This document shows, piece after piece, positions 33,009-44,800 of a DNA stretch of 64,000 bases. Each line of letters starts with the position of its first letter. Positions within the stretch are counted from its first letter, which is position 1. The DNA comes from Macrostomum hystrix (lineage: Eukaryota > Platyhelminthes > Macrostomidae): contig CATNEN010000015.1 in NCBI GenBank assembly GCA_950097015.1, forward strand, positions 789,501-853,500, written 5' to 3'. The notes under the pieces were generated by a model. The model was not told the DNA's origin and did not search any database. It saw nothing but the letters and a program-made list of their open reading frames with translations. A program made the translations under genes and the position numbers.

Positions 33009-34398
33009 AAATATACTAATTTTCACGTGTTGTTTGTCTGTCTGTGTGTGTGTGTGTCAGTTCGACATCTCCTCCTAGAATACTGGCAACTCAGCGTTGA
33101 AACTTATATGGGAAAATGGGAAATTTTCCGAGGAAGGCTATAGGCTATTTTAATTCTGAAATTTCAAATTCTATGATCCTCAAAAAAGCAGAAAGGCTAT
33201 TAAGTAGTATATAGTAGGCAAATGTCCTTCCCGCTTAGACGAAATTGGCTTTGGTTAAATGAGTTGCGTCAACATTTTCTGCCTATCTGTTCAGTGTATT
33301 TTCTCTCCAGTGGAGGGTTGGCAGTCGGTTTGAAAATGGGGCGGAGAGGAGGCCGTACGCACATTCTAACTGTCCCTGTGTATTGGCGGAGAGAGGGTGC
33401 CGCGAGTTATTTCTATTGAGGGGTCTGATTTGTTCAATATTGAAGTGCGTACAATGGGCAGGGCAGAGTTGGCTGGGTTAAAATTCAATTGATAAAATTT
33501 GCGGGCCTCTCAGTGTAGGCGGAGAAGAATGTACTTACTAAAAAACTGGCTGCCCTTTGCGCTAAAGGCAATGAAATTTCAACTGTGAATTATTATTTTG
33601 CTTTTTAACATTTGAAAAGAACTGAGGCGATTTGAGATCAGGCAATGGGAGATCAGGCAATGGGAGATCAGGCGATGGGAGATCAGGCGATCGGAGATGA
33701 GGCGATGGGAGATCAGGCGATGGGAGATCAGGCGATGGGAGATCAGGCAACGGGAGATGAGCCGATGGGAGATCAGGCGATGGGAGATCAGGCGATGGGA
33801 GATCAGGCGATGGGAGATGAGGCGATGGGAGATCAGGCGATGGGAGATCAGGCGATGGGAGATGAGGCAATGGGAGATGAGGCGACGGGAGATGAGGCGA
33901 TGGGAGATCAGGCGATGGGAGATGAGGCGATGGGAGATGAGGCGATGGGAGATGAGGGGATGGGAGATCAGGCGATGGGAGATGAGGCGATGGAAGATGA
34001 GGCGATGGGAGATGAGGGGATGGGAGATGAGGCGATGGGAGATGTGGCGACGGGAGATGAGGCAATGGGAGATGAGGCGATGGGAGATGCGGTGATCGGT
34101 GATCAGGTGATGGGAGATGAGGCGATGGGAGATGAGGCGATGGGAGATGAGGCGATGGGAGATCAGGCGATGGGAGATGAGGCGATGGGAGATGAGGCGA
34201 TGGGAGATGAGGCGATGGAAGATGAGGCGATGGGAGATCAGGCGATGGAAGATCAGGCGATAGGAGATGAGGCGATGGGAGATGAGGCGATGGGAGATGA
34301 GACGGTGGGAGATCAGGCGGGGGAAGATCAGGCGATTGGAGATCAGGCGATCGGAGTTCTCTCCCCTCAACCTCCTCCGGAGGAGGAGTTTAGCTCGT
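33009..34398 (+). repeat. composite unit 4
   Basis: Shortest unit. Short core to about 33620, minisatellite 33621-34356 (about 49 copies). The core has private changes near 33235 (CTTAGACGAAATTGG in place of CTGTGATGAAATTGG). The minisatellite ends in a variant block with ACGGTGGGAG and GGCGGGGGAAG shared with units 5-7. Confidence 0.75.
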
Positions 34399-36636
34399 AA
34401 ATATACTAATTTTCACGTGTTGTTTGTCTGTCTGTGTGTGTGTGTGTCAGTTCGACATCTCCTCCTAGAATACTGGCAACTCAGCGTTGAAACTTATATG
34501 GGAAAATGGGAAATTTTCCGAGGAAGGCTATAGGCTATTTTAATTCTGAAATTTCAAATTCTATGATCCTCAAAAAAGCAGAAAGGCTATTAAGTAGTAT
34601 ATAGTAGGCAAATGTCCTTCCCGCTGTGATGAAATTGGCCTCGGTTAAATGAGTTGCGTCAACATTTTGTGCCTATCTGTTCAGTGTATTTTCTCTCCAG
34701 TGGAGGGTTGGCAGTCGGTTTGAAAATGGGGCGGAGAGGAGGCCGTACGCACATTCTAACTGCCTCTGTGTATTGGCGGAGAGAGGGTGCCGTTAGTCAG
34801 TTCTATTGAGGGGTCTGATTTGTTCAATATTGAAGTGCGTTTAATGGGCAGGGCAGAGTTGGCTGGGTTGAAAATAAATTTTAAAATTTGCGGGCCTCTC
34901 AGTGTAGGCGGAGAAGAATGTGCTTACTAAACTGGCTGCCCTTTGCGCTAAAGGCAATGAAATTTCAACTGTGAATTATTATTTTGCTTTTTAACATTTG
35001 AAAAGAACTTAGGCGATTTGAGATCAGGCAATGCGAGATCAGGCAATGGGAGATCAGGCGATGGGAGATCAGGCAATGGGAGATCAGCCGATGGGAGATT
35101 AGGCGATGGGAGATGAGGCGATGGGAGATCAGCCGATGGGAGATCAGCCGATGGGAGATTAGGCGATGGGAGATGAGGCGATGGGAGATCAGGCAATGGG
35201 AGATCAGGCGATGGGAGATTAGGCGATGGGAGATTAGGCGATGGGAGATGAGGCGATTGGAGATGAGGCGATGGGAGATGAGGCGATGGGAGATTAGGCG
35301 ATGGGAGATCAGGCGATGGGAGATCAGGCAATGGGAGATCAGGCGATGGGAGATTAGGCGATGGGAGATTAGGCGATGGGAGATCAGGCGATGGGAGATG
35401 AGGCGATGGGAGATTAGGCGATGGGAGATGAGGCGATGGGAGATGAGGCGATGGGAGATGAGGCGATGGGAGATGAGGCGATGGGAGATTAGGCGATGGG
35501 AGATCAGGCGATGGGAGATCAGGCAATGGGAGATCAGGCGATGGGAGATTAGGCGATGGGAGATTAGGCGATGGGAGATGAGGCGATGGGAGATTAGGCG
35601 ATGGGAGATGAGGCGATGGGAGATGAGGCGATGGGAGATGAGGCGATGGGAGATGAGGCGATGGGAGATTAGGCGATGGGAGATCAGGCGATGGGAGATC
35701 AGGCAATGGGAGATCAGGCGATGGGAGATTAGGCGATGGGAGATTAGGCGATGGGAGATGAGGCGATGGGAGATTAGGCGATGGGAGATCAGGCGATTGG
35801 AGATGAGGCGATGGGAGATCAGCCGATGGGAGATCAGCCGATGGGAGATTAGGTGATGGGAGATGAGGCGATGGGAGATCAGGCAATGGGAGATCAGGCG
35901 ATGGGAGATGAGGCGATGGGAAATCAGGCGATGGCGATGGGAGATGTGGCGATGGGAGATGTGGCGATGTGAGATTAGGCGATGGGAGATTAGGCGATGG
36001 GAGATGAGGCGATGGGAGATTAGGCGATGGGAGATGAGGCGATGGGAGATGAGGCGATGGGAGATGAGGCGATGGGAAATCAGGCGATGGCGATGGGAGA
36101 TGAGGCGATGGGAGATGAGACGATGGGAGATGATGCGATGGGAGATGAGGCGATGGGAGATGAGGCGATGGGAGATGAGGCGATGGGAGATCAGGCGGGG
36201 GAAGATCAGGCGATAGGAGATGAGGCGATGGGAGATGAGGCGATGGGAGATCAGGCGACGGGAGATGAGGCGATGGGAGATCAGGCGATGGGAGATGAGG
36301 CGATGGGAGATCAGGCGATGGGAGATTAGGCGATGGGAGATGAGGCGATGGGAGATGAGGCAATGGGAGATGAGGCGATGGGAGATGAGGCGATGGGAGA
36401 TCAGGCGATGGGAGATGTGGCGACGGGAGATGAGGCAATGGGATATTAGGCGATGGGAGATCAGGTAATGGGAGATCTGGCGATGGGAGATCAGGCGATA
36501 GGAGATGAGGCGATGGGAGATGAGGCGATGGGAGATGAGACGGTGGGAGATCAGGCGGGGGAAGATCAGGCGATTGGAGATCAGGCGATGGCAGTTCTCT
36601 CCCCTTAACCTCCTCCGGAGGAGGAGTTTAGCTCGT
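34399..36636 (+). repeat. composite unit 5
   Basis: Short core to about 35010, longest minisatellite at 35010-36594 (about 105 copies). The interior shows an internal 180-bp period around 35401-35760 (12 units of 15 bp). Two 6-bp insertions of GCGATG near 35935 and 36090 break the 15-bp register. The junction to unit 6 keeps the extra TC before TAAATATAC. Confidence 0.75.
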
Positions 36637-36660
36637 CTAAATATACTAAAATTCACGTGT

Positions 36661-36695
<35 letters not shown>

Positions 36696-39091
36696 TGGTT
36701 ATCTCCTCCTAGAATACTGACAAGTCAACTTTGAAACTTATATGGGAAAATGGGAAATTTTCCTGGTCAGGCTATAGGCTATTTTAATTCTGAAATTTCG
36801 AATTCTATGATCCTCAAAAAAGCAGAAAGGCTATTAAGTAGTATATAGTAGGCAAATGTCCTTCCCGCTGTGATGAAATTGGCCTCGGTTAAATGAGTTG
36901 CGTCAACATTTTGTGCCTATCTGTTTAGTGTATTTTCTCTCCAGTGGAGGGTTGGCAGTCGGTTTGAAAATGGGGCAGAGAGGAGGCCGTACGCACATTC
37001 TAACTGTCCCTGTGTATTGGCGGAGAGAGGGTGCCGTTAGTCAGTTCTATTGAGGGGTCTGATTTGTTCAATATTGAAGTGCGTACAATGGGCAGGGCAG
37101 AGTTGGCTGGGTTAAAATTCAATTGATAAAATTGCGGGCCTCTCAGTGTAGGCGGAGAAGAATGTGCTTACTAAACTGGCTGCCTTTTGCAGAAATTTCA
37201 ACTGAGAATTATTATTTTGCTTTTTTAAGATTTGTGGATAAAATTTGTACTGCTGGAGAGAACTTGAAGTTCTAAATCCAGAGATATAAATTTCATTGCT
37301 GAATTCCGAAAATTGGGGATGCCAAGGGCAAATAAAGTTTTTATACTTTTGCAATGCTTTCAGCTGAGTGTACAGTGTCTCCGCTAGATTGCTAAGGAGA
37401 GAGAATTCGCCACAATACAGTTTCACACATTCCTATTCTCGAAGGCGGGCTGTTGAATTTTATTTATTGAAATTCGCACCTCTGACTGAGCGGGGCCCGG
37501 AGAACTGGCTGTCGTCAATATTAATGGCTCGGACTTCATCTGTTTTAACGGGTGGGGTTTAATTTAAAGTTGATGGAGTTCGCGCGATATGATTTCTAGC
37601 CCCTCAATCTTATCCGAAAGTTGTCGTCTATTTTAATTCTGAAGATTCTGGGCATGGTAGCTAAAGAAAAATTGGTCAATTTTGAATTGTTTTCAACAGT
37701 TTAGTCGGACAAAAGGCGGTTTACAAACATTGCTACTTCCAGACATCATTGGGTGAGGAGTTTTTGGTTAGTCAGTTTGGACACTGAGGTCTGAACTCTC
37801 TGAATTGAATATAAAATGACTGTACATTCACGCAAGATCGCACGGGGTGATGAGGCGATGGGAGATCAGGCAATGGGAGATCAGGCGATGGGAGATTAGG
37901 CGATGGGAGATCAGGCGATGGGAGATGAGGGGATGGGAGTTTAGGCGATGGGAGATGAGGCGATGGGAGATGAGGCGATGGGAGATGAGGCGATAGGAGA
38001 TGAGGCGATAGGAGATGAGGCGATGGGAGATGTGGCGACGGGAGATGAGGCGATGGGAGATGAGGCGATGGGAGATGAGGCGATAGGAGATGAGGCGATT
38101 GTAGATGTGGCGACGGAAAATGAGGCAATGGGAGTTTAGGCGATGGGAGATGTGACGACGGGAGATGAGGTGATGGGTGATCAGGTGAAGGGAGATGAGG
38201 CGATGGGAGATGAGGCGATGGGAGATGAGGCGACGGGAGATGAGGGGATGGGAGATCAGGCGATGGGAGATGAGGCGACGGGAGATGAGGGGATGGGAGA
38301 TCAGGCGATGGGAGATGAGGCAATGGAAGATGAGGCGATGGGAGATGAGGGGATGGGAGATGAGGCGATGGGAGATGAGGCGATGGGAGATGAGGCGATG
38401 GGAGATGAGGGGATGGGAGATCAGGCGATGGGAGATGAGGCGATGGGAGATGAGGCGATGGGAGATGAGGGGATGGGAGATGAGGCGATGGGAGATGAGG
38501 CGATGGGAGATGAGGCGATGGGAGATGAGGTGATGGGAGATGAGGCGACGGGAGATGAGGGGATGGGTGATCAGGCGATGGGAGATGAGGCGATGGAAGA
38601 TGAGGCAATGGAAGATGAGGCGATGGGAGATGAGGGGATGGGAGATGAGGCGATGGGAGATGAGGCGATGGGAGATGAGGCGATGGGAGATGAGGGGATG
38701 GGAGATCAGGCGATGGGAGATGAGGCGATGGGAGATGAGGCGATGGGAGATCAGGCGATGGGAGATCAGGCGATAGGAGATGAGGCGATGGGAGATGAGG
38801 CGATGGGAGATGTGGCGACGGGAGATGAGGCAATGGGAGATCAGGCGATAGGAGATCAGGCGATGGGAGATGAGGCGATTGGAGATGAGACGGTGGGAGA
38901 TGAGGCGATGGGAGATGTGGCGACGGGAGATGAGGCAATGGGAGATCAGGCGATAGGAGATCAGGCGATGGGAGATGAGGCGATTGGAGATGAGACGGTG
39001 GGAGATCAGGCGGGGGAAGATCAGGCGATTGGAGATCAGGCGATGGGAGTTCTCTCCCCTCAACCTCCTCCGGAGGAGGAGTTTAGCTCGT
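36637..39091 (+). repeat. composite unit 6, long-core form
   Basis: The microsatellite is a pure GTCT run (about 36665-36695). The long core runs to about 37847 and includes the extra block of unit 3 plus about 80 further bp near 37770-37847. The minisatellite is 37848-39049 (about 80 copies) with a 105-bp internal duplication around 38790-39000. Confidence 0.75.
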
Positions 39092-39113
39092 AAATATACT
39101 AAAATTCACGTGT

Positions 39114-39148
<35 letters not shown>

Positions 39149-41163
39149 TGGTTATCTCCTCCTAGAATACTGACAAGTCAACTTTGAAACTTATATGGGA
39201 AAATGGGAAATTTTCCTGGTCAGGCTATAGGCTATTTTAATTCTGAAATTTCAAATTCTATGATCCTCAAAAAAGCAGAAAGGCTATTAAGTAGTATATA
39301 GTAGGCTAATGTCCTTCCCGCTGTGATGAAATTGGCCTCGGTTAAATGAGTTGCGTCAACATTTTGTGCCTATCTGTTTAGTGTATTTTCTCTCCAGTGG
39401 AGGGTTGGCAGTCGGTTTTAAAATGGGGCGGAGAGTTGGCCGTACGCACATTCTAACTGCCCCTGTGTATTGGCGGAGAGAGGGTGCCGCGAGTTATTGC
39501 CGCTATTGAGGGGTCTGATTTGTTCAATATTGAAGTGCGTATAATGGGCAGGGCAGAGTTGGCTGGGTTAAAATTCAATTGATAAAATTTGCGGGCCTCT
39601 CTGTGTAGGCGGAGAAGAATGTACTTACTAAAAAACTGGCTGCCCTTTGCGCTAAAGGCAATGAAATTTCAACTGTGAATTATTATTTTGCTTTTTAACA
39701 TTTGAAAAGAACTGAGGCGATTTGAGATCAGGCAATGGGAGATCAGGCAATGGGAGATCAGGCGATGGGAGATCAGGCGATGGGAGATGTGGCGACGGGA
39801 GATGAGGCAATGAGAAATGAGGCGATGGGAGATCAGGCGATGGGAGATCAGGCGACGGGAGATGAGCCGATGGGAGATCAGGCGATGGGAGATCAGGCGA
39901 TGGGAGATCAGGCGATGGGAGATGAGGCGATGGGAGATCAGGCGATGGGAGATCAGGCGATGGGAGATGTGGCGACGGGAGATGAGGCAATGAGAAATGA
40001 GGCGATGGGAGATCAGGCGATTGGAGATGTGGCGACGGGAGATGAGGCGATGGGAGATCAGGCGATGGGAGATGTGGCGACGGGAGATGAGGCAATGAGA
40101 AATGAGGCGATGGGAGATCAGGCGATAGGAGATGTGGCGACGGGAGATGAGGCGATGGGAGATCAGGCGATGGGAGATGAGGCGATGGGAGATGAGGCGA
40201 TGGGAGATTAGGCGATGGGAGATGAGGCGATAGGAGATGAGGCGATGGGAGATGAGACGATGGGAGATGATGCGATGGGAGATTAGGCGACGGGAGATGA
40301 GGCAATGGGAGATTAGGCGATGGGAGATCAGGCAATGGGAGATCTGGCGATGGGAGATCAGGCAATGGGAGATCTGGCGATGGGAGATCAGGCGATAGGA
40401 GATGAGGCGATGGGAGATGAGGCGATGGGAGATGAGACGGTGTGAGATCAGGCGGGGGAAGATCAGGCGACGGGAGATGAGGCGATGGGAGATGAGGCGA
40501 TGGGAGATCAGGCGATGGGAGATGAGGCGATGGGAGATGAGGCGATGGGAGATGAGGCGATGGGAGATGAGGCGATGGGAGATTAGGCGATGGGAGATCA
40601 GGCGATAGGAGATGACGCGATGGGAGATCAGGCGATGGGAGATCAGGCGATAGGAGATGACGCGATGGGAGATCAGGCGATGGGAGATCAGGCGATGGTA
40701 GATGAGGCGATGAAAGATGAGGCGATGGGAGATCAGGCGATAGGAGATGAGGGGATGGGAGATCAGGCGATGGGAGATCAGGCGATGGGAGATCAGGTGA
40801 TGGGAGATCAGGCGATGGGAGATCAGGCGACGGGAGATGAGGGGATGGGAGATCAGGCGATGGGAGATCAGGTGATGGGAGATCAGGCGATGGGAGATGT
40901 GGCGACGGGAGATGAGGTGATGGGTGATCAGGTGAAGGGAGATGAGGCGATGGGAGATGAGGCGATGGGAGATTAGGCGATGGGAGATGAGGCAATAGGA
41001 GATGAGGCGATGGGACATCAGGCGATAGGAGATGAGGCGATGGGAGATGAGGCGATGGGAGATGAGACGGTGGGAGATCAGGCGGGGGAAGATCAGGCGA
41101 TTGGAGATCAGGCGATGGGAGTTTTCTCCCCTCAACCTCCTCCGGAGGAGGAGTTTAGCTCGT
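39092..41163 (+). repeat. composite unit 7
   Basis: GTCT microsatellite as in unit 6 but short core (to about 39711). The minisatellite is 39712-41121 (about 94 copies), followed by the end block with palindrome to 41163. It abuts three stacked start motifs of a related element. Confidence 0.75.
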
Positions 41164-41253
41164 AATATACTAAAAATGAAAATCTTTCTAATATACTAAA
41201 AATGAAAATCTTGCTTGTCTTATCTAATATACTAAAAATGAAAATCTTGCTTG
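41164..41253 (+). repeat. three stacked 5'-end-like motifs of a related element
   Basis: AATATACTAAAAATGAAAAT occurs at 41164-41183 and again within copies beginning TCTAATATAC at 41187 and 41223. The last continues into CTTGCTTGCTTG and a region reading CTCCCGAACGGCTCAACCGA. Starts of this style (TCTA, AT-rich, then a tetranucleotide run and a conserved ACCGATTTT) are common in arthropod and other invertebrate Helitron-like elements. The first two are truncated after about 25-35 bp, as if later copies inserted at the ends of earlier ones. Confidence 0.5.
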
Positions 41254-41819
41254 CTTGTTCGTAATTGATTTTCTCCCGAACGGCTCAACCGATTTTCACC
41301 ATTTCTTCACCAAAAGATGCCAAATATGGGGACAATTATACACGTATTTTTATTAAGCTTAACTTTATTGCTAAAGGGATTAAATATTCGAAAAACAAGA
41401 TTTTTCAAAGGTCAAACATCTTGGCCTATTGAGAATTTTACTCACTGCCACTGAATTAGAATTGCATCGTCAAATTGCGCAACAACCCCTAGCTGATTGA
41501 ATTTGAAGCCTGCACTCTGGAGACAAATTGGAAATAAATGTACACAACCAACCGCGAGACTGAGTGTACTCTATTTTCTTACTTCATTGTACAAAGCCAG
41601 AACTTTGAGAATTCATTTTATAAGGCTGATTTTTGCACCCACTAACCAACAGTCGGAATAGCCGATGTGTAGGCACTAGGAATAAGGTTAGGCTAGGCTA
41701 GGGTTCGATTCTGCACTGCGTCAAATCATTTAGACTAATTTTCAGCCAGTAGTGATTGAAGACTATTTTAATTTATTTTTTTCATTTCGTAAATAAAATA
41801 TCATAAATCATAGCACACC
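41254..41819. other. unique spacer between the composite array and the satellite
   Basis: AT-rich and single copy within the window. It begins with the body that follows the third start motif (CAACCGATTTTCACC at about 41287), so it may be the remains of one element. A tRNA B-box-like GGTTCGATTCT lies at 41701-41711 after repeated GGTTAGGCTAGGCTA, but a convincing A box is not seen. No gene is supported. The last bases (AATCATAGCACACC) resemble a decayed satellite monomer. Confidence 0.5.
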
Positions 41820-44800
41820 GGCTAAAACAGAGTTTGAATCATGGCTAAACCAGAGTCTGAATCATGGCTAAACCAGAGTCTGAATCATGGCTAAACCAGA
41901 GTCTGAATCATGGCTAAACCAGAGTCTGAATCATGGCTAAACCAGAGTCTGAATCATGGCTAAACCAGAGTCTGAATCATGGCTAAACCAGAGTCTGAAT
42001 CATGGCTAAACCAGAGTCTGGATCATGGCTAAACCAGCGTCTGAATCATGGCTAAACCAGAGTCTGAATCAAGGCTAAACCAGAGTCTGAATCATGGCTA
42101 CACCAGAGTCTGAATCATGGCTACACCAGAGTCTGAATCATGGCTACACCAGAGTCTGAATCATGGCTACACCAGAGTCTGAATCATGGCTAAACCAGAG
42201 TTTGAATCATAGCTAAACCAGAGTCTGAATCATGGCTAAACCAGAGTCTGAATCATTGCTACACCAGAGTCTGAATCATGGCTCATAGCTAAACCAGAGT
42301 CTGAATCATGGCTAAACCAGAGTCTGAATCATGGCTACACCAGAGTCTGAATCATGGCTAAACCAGAGTTTAAATCAAAGCTAAACAAGCGTCTGAATCA
42401 TGGCAAAACCAGAGTTTGAATCATAGCTAAACCAGAGTCTGAATCATGGCTAAACCAGAGTCTGAATCATGGCTAAACCAGAGTCTGAATCATGGCTAAA
42501 CCAGAGTCTGAATCATGGCTAAACCAGAGTCTGAATCATGGCTAAACCAGAGTCTGAATCATGGCTACACCAGAGTCTGAATCATGGCTAAACCAAAGTC
42601 TGAATCATTGCTACACCAGAGTCTGAATCATGGCTCATAGCTAAACCAGAGTCTGAATCATGGCTAAACCAGAGTCTGAATCATGGCTACACCAGAGTCT
42701 GAATCATGGCTAAACCAGAGTTTGAATCATAGCTAAACCAGAGTCTGAATCATGGCTAAACCAGAGTCTGAATCATTGCTACACCAGAGTCTGAATCATG
42801 GCTCATAGCTAAACCAGAGTCTGAATCATGGCTAAACCAGAGTCTGAATCATGGCTACACCAGAGTCTGAATCATGGCTAAACCAGAGTTTAAATCAAAG
42901 CTAAACAAGCGTCTGAATCATGGCAAAACCAGAGTTTCAATCATGGCTAAACCAGAGACTAAATCATGGCTACACCAGGGTTTGAATCATGGCAAAACCA
43001 GAGTTTTAATCATGGCTAAACAAGAGTTTGAATGATGGCTAAACCAGAGTTTGAATCATGGCTAAACAAGCGTCTGAATCATGGCTAAACCAGAGTCTGA
43101 ATCATGGCTAAACCAGAGTTTGAATCATAGCTAAACCAGAGTCTGAATCATGGCTAAACCAGAGTCTGAATCATGGCTAAACCAGAGTCTGAATCATGGC
43201 TAAACCAGAGTCTGAATCATGGCTAAACCAGAGTCTGAATCATGGCTAAACCAGAGTCTGAATCATGGCTAAACCAGAGTCTGAATCATGGCTACACCAG
43301 AGTCTGAATCATGGCTAAACCAAAGTCTGAATCATTGCTACACCAGAGTCTGAATCATGGCTCATAGCTAAACCAGAGTCTGAATCATGGCTAAACCAGA
43401 GTCTGAATCATGGCTACACCAGAGTCTGAATCATGGCTAAACCAGAGTTTAAATCAAAGCTAAACAAGCGTCTGAATCATGGCAAAACCAGAGTTTCAAT
43501 CATGGCTAAACCAGAGACTAAATCATGGCTACACCAGGGTTTGAATCATGGCAAAACCAGAGTTTGAATCATGGCTAAACCAGAGTCTGAATCATGGGTA
43601 AACCAGAGTCTGAATCATGGCTAAACCAGAGTCTGAATCATGGCTAAACCAGAGTCTGAATCATGGCTAAACCAGAGTCTGAATCATGGCTAAACCAGAG
43701 TCTGAATCATGGCTAAACCAGAGTCTGAATCATGGCTAAACCAGAGTCTGAATCATGGCTAAACCAGAGTCTGGATCATGGCTAAACCAGCGTCTGAATC
43801 ATGGCTAAACCAGAGTCTGAATCAAGGCTAAACCAGAGTCTGAATCATGGCTAAACCAGAGTCTGAATCATGGCTACACCAGAGTCTGAATCATGGCTAC
43901 ACCAGAGTCTGAATCATGGCTACACCAGAGTCTGAATCATGGCTAAACCAGAGTTTGAATCATAGCTAAACCAGAGTCTGAATCATGGCTAAACCAGAGT
44001 CTGAATCATTGCTACACCAGAGTCTGAATCATGGCTCATAGCTAAACCAGAGTCTGAATCATGGCTAAACCAGAGTCTGAATCATGGCTACACCAGAGTC
44101 TGAATCATGGCTAAACCAGAGTTTAAATCAAAGCTAAACAAGCGTCTGAATCATGGCAAAACCAGAGTTTGAATCATAGCTAAACCAGAGTCTGAATCAT
44201 GGCTAAACCAGAGTCTGAATCATGGCTAAACCAGAGTCTGAATCATGGCTAAACCAGAGTCTGAATCATGGCTAAACCAGAGTCTGAATCATGGCTAAAC
44301 CAGAGTCTGAATCATGGCTACACCAGAGTCTGAATCATGGCTAAACCAAAGTCTGAATCATTGCTACACCAGAGTCTGAATCATGGCTCATAGCTAAACC
44401 AGAGTCTGAATCATGGCTAAAACAGAGTCTGAATCATGGCTACACCAGAGTCTGAATCATGGCTAAACCAGAGTTTGAATCATAGCTAAACCAGAGTCTG
44501 AATCATGGCTAAACCAGAGTCTGAATCATTGCTACACCAGAGTCTGAATCATGGCTCATAGCTAAACCAGAGTCTGAATCATGGCTAAACCAGAGTCTGA
44601 ATCATGGCTACACCAGAGTCTGAATCATGGCTAAACCAGAGTTTAAATCAAAGCTAAACAAGCGTCTGAATCATGGCAAAACCAGAGTTTCAATCATGGC
44701 TAAACCAGAGACTAAATCATGGCTACACCAGGGTTTGAATCATGGCAAAACCAGAGTTTGAATCATGGCTAAACCAGAGTCTGAATCATGGCTAAACCAG

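Larger units (their letters stand above)
27150..41163 (+). mobile_element. head-to-tail array of seven composite elements, Helitron/Helentron-like
   Basis: Seven units share one order: start motif (T)CTAAATATACTAA near CACGTGTTG; a TG or GTCT microsatellite; a conserved unique core; a tract of 15-bp minisatellite (typical unit gatgggagatcaggc); and an end with TTCTCTCCCCTCAACC, the palindrome CTCCTCCGGAGGAG and GAGTTTAGCTCGT. The next unit starts directly at AAATATACTAA, so the copies abut without spacer. Non-autonomous Helentrons and HINE elements combine a conserved 5' end, microsatellite, internal minisatellite and a 3' hairpin, and can sit in tandem arrays. No Rep/helicase frame is present, and the ends do not show the canonical CTRR. 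The class is therefore an inference; the composite tandem structure is seen directly. Confidence 0.6.

Noticed and set aside
34965-36656. 563-codon minus-strand open frame of LISHR repeats (and similar frames in the other minisatellite tracts)
   Set aside because: It is the direct result of a 15-bp repeat lacking stops on that strand. It has no start context, no non-repeat domain and parallel open frames in other phases of the same DNA.
30858-37426. 102-104 codon minus-strand frames in units 3 and 6 with near-identical products
   Set aside because: The similarity is explained by duplication of the long core. The frames are AT-rich, end in different ways and have no recognisable domain.
27787-41121. 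CRISPR-like array
   Set aside because: The repeats are directly contiguous with no unique spacers, and the window is a eukaryotic genome.
27796-41160. Plus-strand MGDEA/MGDQA open frames in all seven units
   Set aside because: They are broken at random by GATTAGG variants (stop), differ between units and have no conserved ends except the shared end block of the repeat.
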